From Fidelibacterota bacterium (GTDB lineage Bacteria > Pseudomonadota > Alphaproteobacteria > Rhodospirillales > Rhodospirillaceae), in contig CANJMF010000024.1 of NCBI GenBank assembly GCA_947475895.1, forward strand, positions 1-44,406: a stretch of 44,406 nucleotides of DNA. The letters run 5' to 3'. A model generated the notes under the pieces. The model made no database searches. It was not told where the DNA came from and was given only the letters and a program-made list of their open reading frames with translations. The translations under genes and the position numbers were made by a program. Numbering within the stretch: the stretch's first letter is position 1; the number at the start of each line of letters is the position of its first letter. Shown piece by piece: positions 1 to 8,599 of the stretch.

Positions 1-1
1 G

Positions 2-73
2 CAGGAACGACACCGCATCAAACAGAAAACTATCGAACATCGTCGCTTGCTTCACCGCAAGCTCGCCGCCTAA
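2..73 (+). CDS. C-terminal end of an unidentified protein (partial)
   Basis: An open frame enters from the left edge and stops at TAA 71-73. The 23 visible residues are strongly basic (many His, Arg, Lys) and end in RKLAA. There is no recognisable domain in so short a tail and I do not assign a function. It may be only a chance frame. The rest lies outside the window. Confidence 0.25.
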   Translation, partial: QERHRIKQKTIEHRRLLHRKLAA

Positions 74-148
74 GATCAATCAACCAGATGAGGCCAACAC
101 TCCGCTAAATCACGCCCGCATCTGTCTCAAATGTTCTGACGACGCACA

Positions 149-733
149 GTGGGCATCTATGCGCTGGCCGCCGCCGCCATCCGCACAGACGTCCAAATCT
201 ATGCCTTCGAGCCAAACCCCCATGCTTACGCGCGCCTACGCGTGAACAAGTTCAGGAACGGGTTTGCAAACATCGTGGAGTCCAACATCGCCGTGGGCCA
301 CGAGCGCGGCGTGGTGGACTTCTCGTGGTTCACGCGCGCCAGCGGGCAGATCGCGTCGGGCGGTTCCATCGGCGCGTTCCCCGAGCGCAGCGATTTAGAG
401 CGCACGGTTGTGCGCATGGAACCCCTCGATAAAATCCTCGGCGTGCGCGACCTGGGCGAACGCGGGCTGGTGAAGATCGACGTGGAGGGTGCGGAGATGG
501 CGGTGTTCGAGGGCATGAAAGAAACCCTCAAGAAGCACCGGCCCGACATCATCGTCGAGACGTTCAATCAGCAGCACGTCGATTTCATCAACGAACGCAT
601 TCTGCCCCTGGGCTACCGCGTGTGGACCGTGGACGAAACCACCGGCTTGCATGCGACCGATGGCATCCAACTGCAAGCGCGCGAGAAAGAGGGGAATTAT
701 CTGCTGTCGGTGCGGGATGCGCCGGTGGTGTGA
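149..733 (+). pseudogene. FkbM-family methyltransferase, N-terminally truncated
   Basis: The 194 residues match the later part of an FkbM-type SAM-dependent methyltransferase. Visible are the AFEPNPHAYARLRVN motif (acidic SAM-ribose ligand region), the VKIDVEGAEMAVFEGM signature and the IIVETF strand. Family members normally begin the fold with a D-x-G-A-N-x-G SAM loop. Here the frame opens at GTG exactly at the VGIYA part of that loop, and an in-frame TGA at 137-139 blocks anything upstream. The first beta strand and half the SAM-binding glycine loop are therefore missing. I infer a rearrangement near 140-148 that removed the 5' part, leaving a probably inactive remnant. A short alternative protein started from this GTG would be unlikely to bind SAM. 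FkbM enzymes usually O-methylate sugars or polyketides; the substrate here is unknown. Confidence 0.7.
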
Positions 734-833
734 GGGCGTGAGAAGTTCTCGCGTCCGCGTTTCTGCGCGCGACGTTTTTTCACCGCAACCTTCACGGAAT
801 TAAGCCCGTTGTTTCATCCTAGCCAGGGTGAAT

Positions 834-1043
834 ATGTACGCGCTGTTTTTCGACGATGTTCAGGACTTCATCAGCGTATTCGATTCGAAGCCCTTAGCTT
901 TAGCTGTCGGTCAGCTGCTGTCGCGCGTTCGGTCTCGCCCGATTGTGTGCATTTTCAATAAGCCATCGGGTGATACGGCCGTCTGCTTCAAGATCGAGAA
1001 CGGCGTGAAAACGTTCGACGGCGGCTGTTGCCCGTTGGCGTGA
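834..1043 (+). CDS. Small hypothetical protein (69 aa)
   Basis: This short frame begins at ATG 834, preceded by an AGGGTG Shine-Dalgarno-like stretch about 5 nt away; a GTG at 828 is the alternative start. The product is mildly hydrophobic with no signal peptide, no clear transmembrane segment and a CC pair near the C-terminus. I recognise no family. It lies alone between the FkbM remnant and a 360-bp gap, in the accessory left end of the window. It may be a real orphan gene or a chance ORF. Confidence 0.35.
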   Translation: MYALFFDDVQDFISVFDSKPLALAVGQLLSRVRSRPIVCIFNKPSGDTAVCFKIENGVKTFDGGCCPLA

Positions 1044-1097
1044 GCCTGACTCCTTTGCAGGCGGCCGGCAGACCACACGCTCCGGACTATCGGCTCT

Positions 1098-1121
1098 TAA
1101 GATAGTTTCTAAGATAGTTTC
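1098..1121 (+). repeat. 12-bp direct repeat, two adjacent copies
   Basis: TAAGATAGTTTC occurs twice head to tail (1098-1109 and 1110-1121). The surrounding 1044-1403 gap is AT-richer than the core genome and shows no credible gene apart from the start of the DUF1508 transcript. The repeat could be a small operator or replication slippage. Confidence 0.6.
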
Positions 1122-1403
1122 GATTAAGAACAAAACTAGAACAAAAGACTCGTTTGGGTTGTGGTTACCAGGTATTGTGTCGCTGGGGTAATGGGGTTCT
1201 AGGTTTGGCCCACAGCTCCTGCGACGCCGTTCCGGACCGCCGCGACAACTAGCGAGCGGACCGAGGAGGCGGGAAGAGAGCGATGCCCAGCTCGGTTTTT
1301 AAATGCCTAGGTGGTCACTCTGATTTCCGGACCGTACTCGGTGCCGGCGTAGTTGTAGCGGACCAGAAAGGTGCGCAGTCATCACCTAGAGAGGAACTAC
1401 GTT

Positions 1404-1589
1404 ATGAGTACTACAGAGCCTTACTACGAACTCTACAAAGACGGCCTCGGACAATGGCGTTGGCGCTTTCGTGGTGCAAATCATGAGATCGTCGCTAGTG
1501 GCGAGGCCTACTACAATAAGGTCGACTGCCGATATGCGATTAGCCTTGTCTCTACCTCGGGGACGCGGAAGGTCTACGAGGTCAATTAA
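1404..1589 (+). CDS. DUF1508 (YegP/UPF0339-like) protein
   Basis: The 61-residue protein carries the DUF1508 signature: an aromatic start (YYELYKDGLGQWRWRF), an N-H-E-I-V-A-S-G-E turn, and a YxxKxDCxxAI helix followed by a final VYEVN strand. Family members are small alpha/beta proteins of roughly 60 residues per repeat; E. coli YegP has two repeats, so one repeat here is a normal short form. Function is not established. I chose ATG 1404 because GAGGAA (1391-1396) sits 7 nt upstream; the frame is open back to GTG 1371 but that start has no ribosome site and adds residues outside the domain. A strong terminator follows at 1634-1672, so it is a single-gene unit. Confidence 0.8.
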   Translation: MSTTEPYYELYKDGLGQWRWRFRGANHEIVASGEAYYNKVDCRYAISLVSTSGTRKVYEVN

Positions 1590-1633
1590 CTAACTACTGG
1601 TTCACACGCTTAGACGACGGTCTAGGTTTGGGG

Positions 1634-1672
1634 TCCCTCCCGAAGTTCATAGCTTCGGGTGGGATTTTTTTT
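1634..1672 (+). terminator. Intrinsic terminator of the DUF1508 gene
   Basis: A 12-bp stem (1634-1645 with 1653-1664, one mismatch, GAAG/CTTC at the loop end), a 7-nt loop, and a run of eight T at 1665-1672. It lies 45 bp after the DUF1508 stop codon. Confidence 0.9.
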
Positions 1673-1722
1673 ATCTAAATCAAAGTCGGCATAAATAAAG
1701 GTGATTGATCCGAGCGCAATAG

Positions 1723-2037
1723 TTAGCGCGGCTTATCAGCAGGAGGCGTAGGCAGTGCCCGCCCAAGTAATATGCTGAGGCTTGTCCAGAAAACGGAATC
1801 CATAAATCTACTTCTCATGCTTCGACGTTCTCGTGCAGTAGCGGAAATTCTTACAGCAAGAAGTTTGCAAACAGCCTTGATTTCAGGAGTGTTAAGGCTT
1901 GTCGGAGCGATTCGGTGAGCAAAAACGTTTCTAATTTCTCTAATAAAATGCGCGTTTCGGTGAGTCGATTTGTCGATTACGCCGAATGCGTAGCATTGAC
2001 GTCTGACATGACGTGTCCTTCTGGAGATATTGTTCAA
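1723..2037 (-). pseudogene. MltR/mannitol-repressor-like C-terminal fragment
   Basis: The translated frame contains AFGVIDKSTHRNAHFIREIRN followed by VFAHRI and LNTPEIKAVCKLL. This resembles the C-terminal helical half of the MltR-like family (x-ALGLI-x-H-x-x-L-x-x-IRxxRNxFAH, then a D/N-x-PEI-x-x-x-C segment). The N-terminal helices are absent: the frame has only a TTG start at 2037 and an in-frame stop about 13 codons further upstream. I infer a decayed or truncated gene. Codon use is less GC-biased than in the core genes, consistent with the accessory character of this end. The family match rests on motif memory and is moderate. Confidence 0.45.
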
Positions 2038-2204
2038 GCAACGTCGATCGTCGGATCATTCAAGTGCGATTTGGAAAAATGAGGCGCAACCAACGCCCCA
2101 TCAAATCGCGATGTGAATTAATTGGACAGCCAAACGGGGCCCAAATTCGGAAAGTGATGGAAATAGACCTATAACGAATTGTTATTATTACAATAATTAA
2201 CAAT

Positions 2205-2219
2205 GTTCCGTTTCTGTTC
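2205..2219 (+). promoter_or_regulatory. LexA (SOS) box of recA
   Basis: GTTC-CGTTTCT-GTTC is an exact match to the alphaproteobacterial LexA operator GTTC-N7-GTTC (a direct repeat, unlike the E. coli CTG-N10-CAG palindrome). It lies 118 bp before the recA start and about 10 bp upstream of a candidate -35 element (2230-2235). Confidence 0.88.
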
Positions 2220-2229
2220 CAAATTCTTC

Positions 2230-2259
2230 TTGCTGATGAGAACAAACAGTGTACTGTTT
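2230..2259 (+). promoter_or_regulatory. Candidate recA promoter with inverted repeat over the -10
   Basis: TTGCTG (2230-2235) and TACTGT (2252-2257) are spaced by 16 bp. The -10 lies in the right arm of an inverted repeat, AAACAGT (2244-2250) and ACTGTTT (2253-2259), separated by 2 bp. The promoter assignment is an inference; the repeat is directly visible. Confidence 0.45.
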
Positions 2260-2336
2260 GGGGCGTGGGGTTGGTCGACAGGACGATGAGTGATTGCCCC
2301 CGCGCCGGTTTGTGAATAGACCCAAAGGAGTATCCA

Positions 2337-3419
2337 ATGCCCGCCGAAGCTGCCCTGCGCCTGGTCGAAAGAGACTCAATGGACAAAAACAAAGCCCTGG
2401 ACGCCGCCCTGACCCAGATCGAGCGGTCATTCGGCAAGGGCTCGATCATGCGCCTTGGCAAGAATGAGAAGGTGGCCGATATCGCCGCTATCTCTACGGG
2501 CTCCCTGGGCCTGGATTTGGCGCTCGGCATTGGCGGCTTGCCCAAGGGCCGCATTGTTGAAATCTACGGGCCGGAAAGCTCCGGCAAAACCACCCTCGCG
2601 CTGCATGTGATCGCGGAAGCGCAAAAGAGCGGCGGCACCTGCGCCTTCATCGACGCCGAACACGCGCTCGACTCAGGCTATGCCCGCAAGCTGGGCGTCG
2701 ATCTCGAAAACCTGCTGATCTCGCAGCCCGATGCCGGCGAACAGGCCCTTGAGATCGCCGATACGCTCGTGCGCTCCGGCGCCATCGATGTGCTGGTGGT
2801 GGACTCGGTGGCAGCCCTCACGCCGCGTGCCGAACTGGAAGGCGAGATGGGCGACTCTCATATGGGCTTGCATGCCCGCCTCATGAGCCAAGCCTTGCGC
2901 AAACTAACCGCGTCGGTGGCGCGATCCAACACGCTCATCATTTTCATCAACCAGATCCGCATGAAGATCGGCGTGATGTTCGGCAACCCCGAAACCACGA
3001 CCGGCGGCAATGCGCTGAAATTCTATGCCTCGGTGCGCCTCGACATTCGCCGCATCGGCCAGTTGAAAGACAAGGAAGAAGTCGTCGGCAACCAGACCCG
3101 CGTCAAAGTGGTGAAGAACAAAGTCGCCCCGCCGTTCAAGGTGGTGGAGTTCGACATCATGTACGGCGAAGGTGTGTCGAAGAACGGCGAACTGCTCGAC
3201 CTGGGCGTGAAAGCCGGCATCGTCGAGAAATCGGGTTCGTGGTTCTCGTACAATTCCGAGCGCATCGGCCAGGGCCGCGAGAATGCGAAGAATTTCCTGC
3301 GCGAACATCCTGAAACCGCGAAAGAGATCGAAACTCAAATCCGCACCAACGCCGGCTTGCTGTCGAATGCCATGACGGCGGCGCCGGACAGCGACGACGA
3401 AAAAGACGACGCCGAATAG
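2337..3419 (+). CDS. recA: Recombinase RecA
   Basis: RecA forms ATP-dependent filaments on single-stranded DNA, drives homologous strand exchange and triggers LexA self-cleavage. The 360 residues are near full family length. The Walker A motif GPESSGKT is at residues 78-85, followed by the [15 protein letters not shown] block, the Walker B strand [10 protein letters not shown], the DNA-binding loop region around [18 protein letters not shown], and an acidic tail (SDDEKDD) typical of RecA. ATG 2337 has AAGGAG at 2325-2330; Met15 (2379) is a weaker alternative, but the first start has the better ribosome site. A LexA box upstream predicts SOS induction. A terminator follows at 3530-3564. Confidence 0.98.
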   Translation: MPAEAALRLVERDSMDKNKALDAALTQIERSFGKGSIMRLGKNEKVADIAAISTGSLGLDLALGIGGLPKGRIVEIYGPESSGKTTLALHVIAEAQKSGGTCAFIDAEHALDSGYARKLGVDLENLLISQPDAGEQALEIADTLVRSGAIDVLVVDSVAALTPRAELEGEMGDSHMGLHARLMSQALRKLTASVARSNTLIIFINQIRMKIGVMFGNPETTTGGNALKFYASVRLDIRRIGQLKDKEEVVGNQTRVKVVKNKVAPPFKVVEFDIMYGEGVSKNGELLDLGVKAGIVEKSGSWFSYNSERIGQGRENAKNFLREHPETAKEIETQIRTNAGLLSNAMTAAPDSDDEKDDAE

Positions 3420-3493
3420 GCCGAGGTCTCGCGCGAGGAATTGCGCAACGATAATCCGGACCCCGTTTAGACCCCTATTCAGGACCGAGATCC

Positions 3494-3564
3494 GTCAACA
3501 AACCCATCAACCCCTTGTTGACGTTAAGCAGCGGGACCGTCCCCACGGCGGTCCCGCTTTTTTT
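3494..3564 (+). terminator. recA terminator with an upstream inverted repeat
   Basis: AGCGGGACCG (3530-3539) pairs with CGGTCCCGCT (3549-3558) around a 9-nt loop and is followed by a T-run to 3564. Just before it, GTCAACAA (3494-3501) and TTGTTGAC (3515-3522) form a second, weaker inverted repeat without its own T-run. Confidence 0.9.
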
Positions 3565-3588
3565 ATGCGGGATTGCTGGTTTTTATTG

Positions 3589-3611
3589 GTGGGATCCCGT
3601 TGGGATCCCAC
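3589..3611. repeat. Perfect inverted repeat with BamHI-type cores
   Basis: GTGGGATCCC (3589-3598) and GGGATCCCAC (3602-3611) form 10-bp perfect arms around a 3-nt loop. It lies between the recA terminator and the cupin gene. No T-run follows on either side, so it is not an obvious terminator. Confidence 0.7.
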
Positions 3612-3650
3612 GTGCAGTCCCGGCCATTTTTTTTAACGCGCGCTGACAGG

Positions 3651-3676
3651 TGGACCCCGGCCTTCGCCGGGGTGAC
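3651..3676. repeat. REP-like palindromic element
   Basis: The element has the form tgga-CCCCGGC-cttc-GCCGGGG-tgac (arms 3655-3661 and 3666-3672). This is the general shape of the dispersed intergenic palindromes (GGA-CCCCGGC...GCCGGGG-TGAC) common in GC-rich proteobacteria. It sits 25 bp upstream of the cupin start and could act on the transcript as a stable hairpin. Confidence 0.6.
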
Positions 3677-3701
3677 AATGTGTGAATGACAGGAGGCGCT
3701 T

Positions 3702-4202
3702 ATGCCCAAACGTATCGATATGGCTGCCGCCAAAACCGTTGTCGGCACCATGTATCCGTCGCCGTTTCATACGCCGTGCCTCGCGCGTCATCGCAAAGTT
3801 CTGGGCGACGCCGCGGGGCTTACGCAATTCGGCGTCAATCTGACGACGCTGTCCCCCGGCGCGTGGTCGAGCCAACGGCATTGGCACAGTCACGAGGAAG
3901 AATTTATCTACATCGTGTCGGGCGAAGTGGTGCTGGTGACGAACAGCGGTGAAGAGGTTTTGCATGCGGGCGACGCGGCCGGGTTCAAGGCCGCCGATCC
4001 CGACGGGCACTGTCTGCAGAATCGGACCAACGCGGACGTGGTGTATCTCGAGGTGGGCACGCGTATTCCCAATGATGGGGATACGACGCACTATCCAGAT
4101 ATCAACATGGTGTCGCCGGCGGGCGACACGCCCGCCATGTACACGCACCGGGACGGAACGCCGTATCCGGACCTCAAGCGGCGCGGACCGGGGGATGAAT
4201 AG
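3702..4202 (+). CDS. Cupin domain protein
   Basis: A 166-residue soluble protein with one cupin_2 barrel. The first metal-binding cupin motif is visible as HWHSHEEEFIYIVSGEV, about residues 60-76 (His, His, Glu ligands), followed by GEEVLHAGDAAGF and the second motif region DGHCLQNRTNADVVYLEVG, in which one His is kept. The C-terminal segment carries YPDINMVSP and TPYPDL, a pattern seen in cupin proteins annotated only as cupin domain-containing. The exact reaction is unknown; sugar isomerase, dioxygenase or sensor roles are all possible. AGGAGG lies 6 nt before ATG 3702. It is a single gene between recA and alaS, flanked by GC-rich hairpins on both sides. Confidence 0.82.
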   Translation: MPKRIDMAAAKTVVGTMYPSPFHTPCLARHRKVLGDAAGLTQFGVNLTTLSPGAWSSQRHWHSHEEEFIYIVSGEVVLVTNSGEEVLHAGDAAGFKAADPDGHCLQNRTNADVVYLEVGTRIPNDGDTTHYPDINMVSPAGDTPAMYTHRDGTPYPDLKRRGPGDE

Positions 4203-4336
4203 GGCTCGGGGTACACGCAACCCTGAGAATGCGCAGGAATATCGCAAAGGCGGGGTTGGCCGAGGCTGTTTAGGGCCTTTCTAGACTCAGGCGCGCCTGG
4301 CGGGGTAAAAACGCCGCTCGCTCATTTCCCCGTGGT

Positions 4337-4352
4337 CCCCGGCTTGCCGGGG
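4337..4352 (+). other. GC-rich hairpin in the alaS leader
   Basis: CCCCGGC (4337-4343) and GCCGGGG (4346-4352) form a compact hairpin 26 bp before the alaS start codon, in the otherwise gene-free 4203-4378 stretch. It resembles the arms of the 3651-3676 element. It has no T-run. A role in alaS translation or mRNA stability is only a guess. Confidence 0.45.
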
Positions 4353-4378
4353 GGCGCATCAGCCAGCACATTAAGATC

Positions 4379-7039
4379 ATGTCCAGCACCAGCGATATCC
4401 GGTCCGCCTACCTGAGCTACTTCGCCAAGAACGGCCACGAAGTGGTGGCGTCGAGCCCCCTTGTGCCGCGCAACGATCCGACGCTGATGTTCACCAACGC
4501 GGGCATGGTGCAGTTCAAGAACGTGTTCACGGGCGTAGAGAGCCGGCCTTATAAGCGCGCGACCTCGTCGCAAAAGTGCGTGCGCGCGGGCGGCAAGCAC
4601 AACGATCTGGACAACGTGGGCTACACGGCGCGCCACCACACCTTCTTCGAGATGCTGGGCAATTTCTCCTTCGGCGACTACTTCAAGGAAGAAGCCATCC
4701 ATTTCGGCTGGGAGCTTTGCACCAAGGAATTCGGGCTCGATAAGAGCCGCCTGACCGTGACCGTGCACTCGTCGGACGAAGAAGCCGCCGGGCTGTGGGC
4801 CAAGATCGCGGGCTTACCTCAAGAGCGCATCGTGCGCATTCCGACGTCGGACAATTTCTGGTCCATGGGCGATACAGGCCCGTGCGGGCCGTGCACGGAA
4901 ATGTTCTGGGATCACGGCGACAAGATTCCCGGCGGTCCTCCGGGCAGCGCCGATGCGGACGGCGACCGCTTCGTGGAAATCTGGAACCACGTGTTCATGC
5001 AATATGAACAAGTGACGCCCAGCGAGCGCATCAACTTGCCCAAGCCGTCGGTGGATACGGGCATGGGCCTGGAGCGCATCACGGCCGTGCTGCAGGGCGT
5101 GCACAACAACTACGACATCGATCTGTTTAAAGCGCTGATTGCGGCCATCGCGTCGGTGACGAGCACGGACTCGCGCGGGCTGCACAAAGCCTCGCACCGG
5201 GTCATCGCCGATCACTTGCGCGCGTCGGGCTTTTTGATTGCCGACGGCGTGCTGCCGTCCAACGAAGGGCGCGGTTATGTGCTGCGCCGGATCATGCGCC
5301 GCGCCATGCGTCATGCGCACATGATGGGCTGCAAAGAGCCGGTCATGTACAAGTTGGTGCCTGCGCTGCTGGGGCAAATGGGATCGCAGTATCCGGAGCT
5401 GGAGCGCGCCAACGCGCTGATCACCGAAACGCTGCTGCTGGAAGAAACGCGCTTCAAGTCGATGTTGGAGCGGGGCTTACGTTTGCTCGACGAGGAAGCG
5501 CGCGGGCTGTCGGCGGGCGGAAGCCTGTCGGGCGATGTGGCGTTCAAACTTTACGACACCTATGGCTTCCCGCTCGATCTGACGCAGGACGCTTTGCGCG
5601 CGCGCAATATCGGCGTCGATACGGATGCCTTCAACGCCGCCATGGAACGCCAGCGCGCCGAGGCCCGCAAAGCCTGGTCGGGTTCGGGCGAAGCGGCGAC
5701 GGAAAAAGTTTGGTTCGAACTGAAAGACAAAGTCGGCGCCAGCGACTTCTTAGGCTATGCCACGGAAAGCGCCGAAGGCCGCGTGTTGGGCTTGGTGGTG
5801 GACGGCGCACCTGTTCAAGAAGCCAAGGAAGGCCAGAAAGTCGCATTGATTGCCAACCAGACGCCATTCTATGGCGAGTCCGGCGGGCAAGTGGGCGACA
5901 GCGGGATCGTCATGGCGGGCAAAGCCGAGATCGAAATTACCGACACGCACAAGAAGCTCGATAATCTGCACGTGCATATGGGCGTGGTGAAAAAAGGTGC
6001 GGTGAAAGTGGGCGACGAAGCCACGTTCACGGTGGACGCCACACGTCGCACGGCCATTCGCAGCCATCACTCGGCCACGCACTTGCTGCATGCGGCTTTG
6101 CGCAAAATCGTGGGCGGGCATGTGTCGCAGAAGGGTTCCATGGTGGCGCAGGATCGTTTGCGCTTCGACATCAGCCACAACAAGGCGCTGACGCCGGACG
6201 AAATCCGCGCGGTGGAAGACGAAGTGAACGCCGAAGTGCGCGCCAACGAAGCCGTGACCACGCGGCTGATGGATCCGGAGTCCGCCGTGAAGGCGGGCGC
6301 CATGGCGCTGTTCGGTGAAAAGTACGGCGAGGAAGTGCGCGTGGTGGCCATGGGCACGCAGCCCGATGGGTCGCCCAACTTCTCGGTGGAACTGTGCGGC
6401 GGCACGCATGTGAAGCGTACGGGCGACATCGGCCTGTTCAAGATCGTGGCTGAGTCGGCGGTGGGTGCCGGCGTGCGGCGCATCGAAGCCGTGACGGGTG
6501 CGGCAGCTGAAGCCTATGTGGTCGACGAAGAACGCATGCTGCGGGACGCGGCAGGGGTGTTGCGCATCGCCCCGGCGGAATTGCCGGGCCGGATCGCAGC
6601 CATGGTGGAAGAGCGCCGCAAGCTGGAGAACGAGATCACGGCGCTACGCAAAAAGATGGCGACCGGCGGCGGCGGTGCGGGCAACAGCCCGGCGGCCACG
6701 AAGACCCTTGGCAGCATCACCTTCTCAGGCCGCGTGCTTGAAGATGTGCCGGGTAAAGACCTCAAAGGCATCGCCGATGAGATGAAGAAGCAGATCGGCT
6801 CGGGCGTCGTGGCGCTGGTGAGCACCAGCGAAGGCAAAGCCAACGTCGTCGTCGCCGTCACCGACGATCTCACCGCCAAAGTCAGCGCGGTGGATTTGGT
6901 GCGCGTGGGCTCGGCGGCGGTAGGCGGAAAAGGCGGTGGTGGCCGTCCCGACATGGCCCAGGCGGGGGGTCCCGACGCGGGAAAAGCCCCGGAAGCCCTT
7001 GCGGCTATCGAAAGCCAACTCGCTCAAATCGCTGGATAA
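4379..7039 (+). CDS. alaS: Alanine--tRNA ligase
   Basis: AlaRS charges tRNA-Ala and edits mischarged Ser or Gly. The 886 residues cover the whole family architecture: the class II catalytic domain from residue 1 ([31 protein letters not shown]), the [11 protein letters not shown] region, the tRNA-recognition helices, the editing domain with [13 protein letters not shown] (about residues 563-575) and CGGTH (about 672-676), which carry the zinc-binding His/Cys set, and a C-terminal DHHA1 domain ending in the glycine-rich [16 protein letters not shown]. The start ATG 4379 gives the expected [16 protein letters not shown]-terminus. recA-alaS proximity is common in alphaproteobacteria; here a cupin gene sits between them. 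Confidence 0.98.
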   Translation: MSSTSDIRSAYLSYFAKNGHEVVASSPLVPRNDPTLMFTNAGMVQFKNVFTGVESRPYKRATSSQKCVRAGGKHNDLDNVGYTARHHTFFEMLGNFSFGDYFKEEAIHFGWELCTKEFGLDKSRLTVTVHSSDEEAAGLWAKIAGLPQERIVRIPTSDNFWSMGDTGPCGPCTEMFWDHGDKIPGGPPGSADADGDRFVEIWNHVFMQYEQVTPSERINLPKPSVDTGMGLERITAVLQGVHNNYDIDLFKALIAAIASVTSTDSRGLHKASHRVIADHLRASGFLIADGVLPSNEGRGYVLRRIMRRAMRHAHMMGCKEPVMYKLVPALLGQMGSQYPELERANALITETLLLEETRFKSMLERGLRLLDEEARGLSAGGSLSGDVAFKLYDTYGFPLDLTQDALRARNIGVDTDAFNAAMERQRAEARKAWSGSGEAATEKVWFELKDKVGASDFLGYATESAEGRVLGLVVDGAPVQEAKEGQKVALIANQTPFYGESGGQVGDSGIVMAGKAEIEITDTHKKLDNLHVHMGVVKKGAVKVGDEATFTVDATRRTAIRSHHSATHLLHAALRKIVGGHVSQKGSMVAQDRLRFDISHNKALTPDEIRAVEDEVNAEVRANEAVTTRLMDPESAVKAGAMALFGEKYGEEVRVVAMGTQPDGSPNFSVELCGGTHVKRTGDIGLFKIVAESAVGAGVRRIEAVTGAAAEAYVVDEERMLRDAAGVLRIAPAELPGRIAAMVEERRKLENEITALRKKMATGGGGAGNSPAATKTLGSITFSGRVLEDVPGKDLKGIADEMKKQIGSGVVALVSTSEGKANVVVAVTDDLTAKVSAVDLVRVGSAAVGGKGGGGRPDMAQAGGPDAGKAPEALAAIESQLAQIAG

Positions 7040-7083
7040 AACCCGGATTTTTTGAGCGTATTTCGCGCACGCACAAAATTTTG

Positions 7084-7156
7084 TTGCAGTGCAATATTTT
7101 CCATTGACCCACACTGGCAGTACGCATATATTGTGCATCGCAACATAGATTGTTGC
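7084..7156 (+). promoter_or_regulatory. Phasin promoter flanked by PhaR-like palindromes
   Basis: TTGACC (7104-7109) and TATATT (7127-7132) are spaced by 17 bp, a strong sigma-70-type promoter. TTGCAGTGCAA (7084-7094) is a perfect palindrome just upstream of the -35. GCAACA (7140-7145) and TGTTGC (7151-7156) form an inverted repeat at about the start site. PhaR, the regulator of phasin genes in PHB-storing alphaproteobacteria, binds TGC/GCA-rich inverted repeats; that it acts here is an inference from position and sequence. The stretch 7040-7267 holds no other gene. Confidence 0.65.
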
Positions 7157-7267
7157 ACCGCTTTGATATCGCCGGCCGTGTGAAGTTTGTTTTCGGCCAA
7201 AAAAAGTAAAAAGACGAACCGTCGAAACAAACACTGAACACTGAAAAAATAGAAGGGATACCAAAAC

Positions 7268-7627
7268 ATGACACTCAACGACATCTCCACACTGAGCCAG
7301 GGCAGCCTCGACACGTTCGTGAAGACGAACACCGCCGCCGCCAAAGGCTTCGAGACCCTCTCTAAATATTTCGCTGACTACGCCAGCAAGTCTTTCGAAG
7401 AAGCGCTGAGCATCAGCAAGAAGTTCACCTCGATCAAATCACCGGTCGAGTTCATGGAACTTCAAACCAAATACGCTCAAGAGTCGTTCGAGACTCTGGT
7501 CGAAGAAACCAAGACCGTGTCTGAAATGACCACCGCGATCGTGAAGGACGTGACCACGCCCTGGACGACGCTGTTCAAGTCGACAGTGGCCGCCGCTCCG
7601 AAGGCGCCCGTGAAAAAGGCCGCCTAA
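7268..7627 (+). CDS. Phasin family protein
   Basis: A 119-residue, almost fully helical amphipathic protein of the phasin_2 type, which coats polyhydroxyalkanoate granules. Typical features are the Phe/Ala/Lys-rich helices (GFETLSKYFADYASKSFEEAL, then EFMELQTKYAQESFETLVEETK), no cysteine, and a flexible Ala/Pro/Lys tail ending in APKAPVKKAA. AGAAGGG about 10 nt upstream serves as ribosome site. The gene stands alone between its own promoter and a terminator. No PHA synthase lies in the window. The family match is clear; binding to PHB granules is inferred from the family. Confidence 0.88.
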   Translation: MTLNDISTLSQGSLDTFVKTNTAAAKGFETLSKYFADYASKSFEEALSISKKFTSIKSPVEFMELQTKYAQESFETLVEETKTVSEMTTAIVKDVTTPWTTLFKSTVAAAPKAPVKKAA

Positions 7628-7660
7628 TCCTCCCCTTCTTTGACTAGGCGTGCTTTCAGA

Positions 7661-7700
7661 ATGGCCCGAAGGGATCCTCCCCCCTTCGGGCCATTCGCCT
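7661..7700 (+). terminator. Terminator of the phasin gene
   Basis: ATGGCCCGAAGGG (7661-7673) pairs perfectly with CCCTTCGGGCCAT (7682-7694), followed by a short pyrimidine tract. The 13-bp stem is very strong although the T-run is weak. Confidence 0.75.
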
Positions 7701-7744
7701 TTCTAAACCCCTGACATCGACCGCGCCCCGCGCTAAGACAGCGC

Positions 7745-8593
7745 ATGCGCTTTTCCTCGACCGACACCTATATCGCCACCGAAGACCTCATGGTGGCCGT
7801 GAACGCCTCCGTCACGCTCGAGCGGCCGTTGCTCATCAAGGGCGAGCCGGGCACGGGCAAGACCGTGCTGGCGCACGAGATCGCCGCCTCGCTCAAACTG
7901 CCGCTGCTGACATGGCACATCAAATCCACCACGCGCGCCCAACACGGTTTGTATGAATACGACGCGGTGTCGCGCTTGCGCGATTCGCAGCTGGGCGACG
8001 CCAAGGTGAAGGACATCGGCAACTACATTCGCAAAGGCCGGCTGTGGGAGGCGTTCGAATCGGCGCCGGGCCGCACCGTTCTCCTGATCGACGAAATCGA
8101 CAAAGCCGACATCGAGTTTCCCAACGATCTGTTGCTGGAACTCGACCGCATGGAGTTCTACGTCTACGAGACGGGCGTGACGATCCGCGCCAAGAACCGC
8201 CCCATCGTCATCATCACGTCGAACAACGAGAAGGAATTGCCGGACGCGTTTTTGCGCCGCTGTTTCTTCCACTACATCCGCTTTCCCGACCGCGAGACCA
8301 TGGAGCGCATCGTCGCCGTGCACTTCCCGGACGTGAAGAAGCTGCTGGTGCGCGAGGCGCTCAATGTGTTTTTCGAGCTGCGCGAAATTCAGGGCCTGAA
8401 GAAGCGCCCGTCCACGTCGGAGCTGCTGGACTGGATCAAGCTGTTGGTGGCCGACGATCTGCCCATTGAAGCCCTGCGCGCGAAAGACGTGAAGACGGCG
8501 TTGCCGCCGCTGTACGGCGCGCTGCTCAAGAACGAGCAGGATGTGCATATGCTCGAACGCCTGGCGTTCCTGTCGCGGCGCGAAGGGCGATAA
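7745..8593 (+). CDS. MoxR-type AAA+ ATPase
   Basis: A 282-residue MoxR-group AAA+ protein. Walker A is GEPGTGKT at residues 33-40, Walker B is LLIDEID at 113-119, sensor-1 is in IVIITSNNEKELPDAFLRRCFFHY, and the C-terminal lid follows. MoxR ATPases act as chaperones that assemble or activate metal enzymes or surface complexes, nearly always with a von Willebrand A partner. The gene starts 6 nt before the core motif expects (ATG 7745, no strong ribosome site) and is followed 6 bp later by the VWA gene, so the two form an operon. The client protein is not evident from the neighbours. Confidence 0.92.
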   Translation: MRFSSTDTYIATEDLMVAVNASVTLERPLLIKGEPGTGKTVLAHEIAASLKLPLLTWHIKSTTRAQHGLYEYDAVSRLRDSQLGDAKVKDIGNYIRKGRLWEAFESAPGRTVLLIDEIDKADIEFPNDLLLELDRMEFYVYETGVTIRAKNRPIVIITSNNEKELPDAFLRRCFFHYIRFPDRETMERIVAVHFPDVKKLLVREALNVFFELREIQGLKKRPSTSELLDWIKLLVADDLPIEALRAKDVKTALPPLYGALLKNEQDVHMLERLAFLSRREGR

Positions 8594-8599
8594 GCCGCC

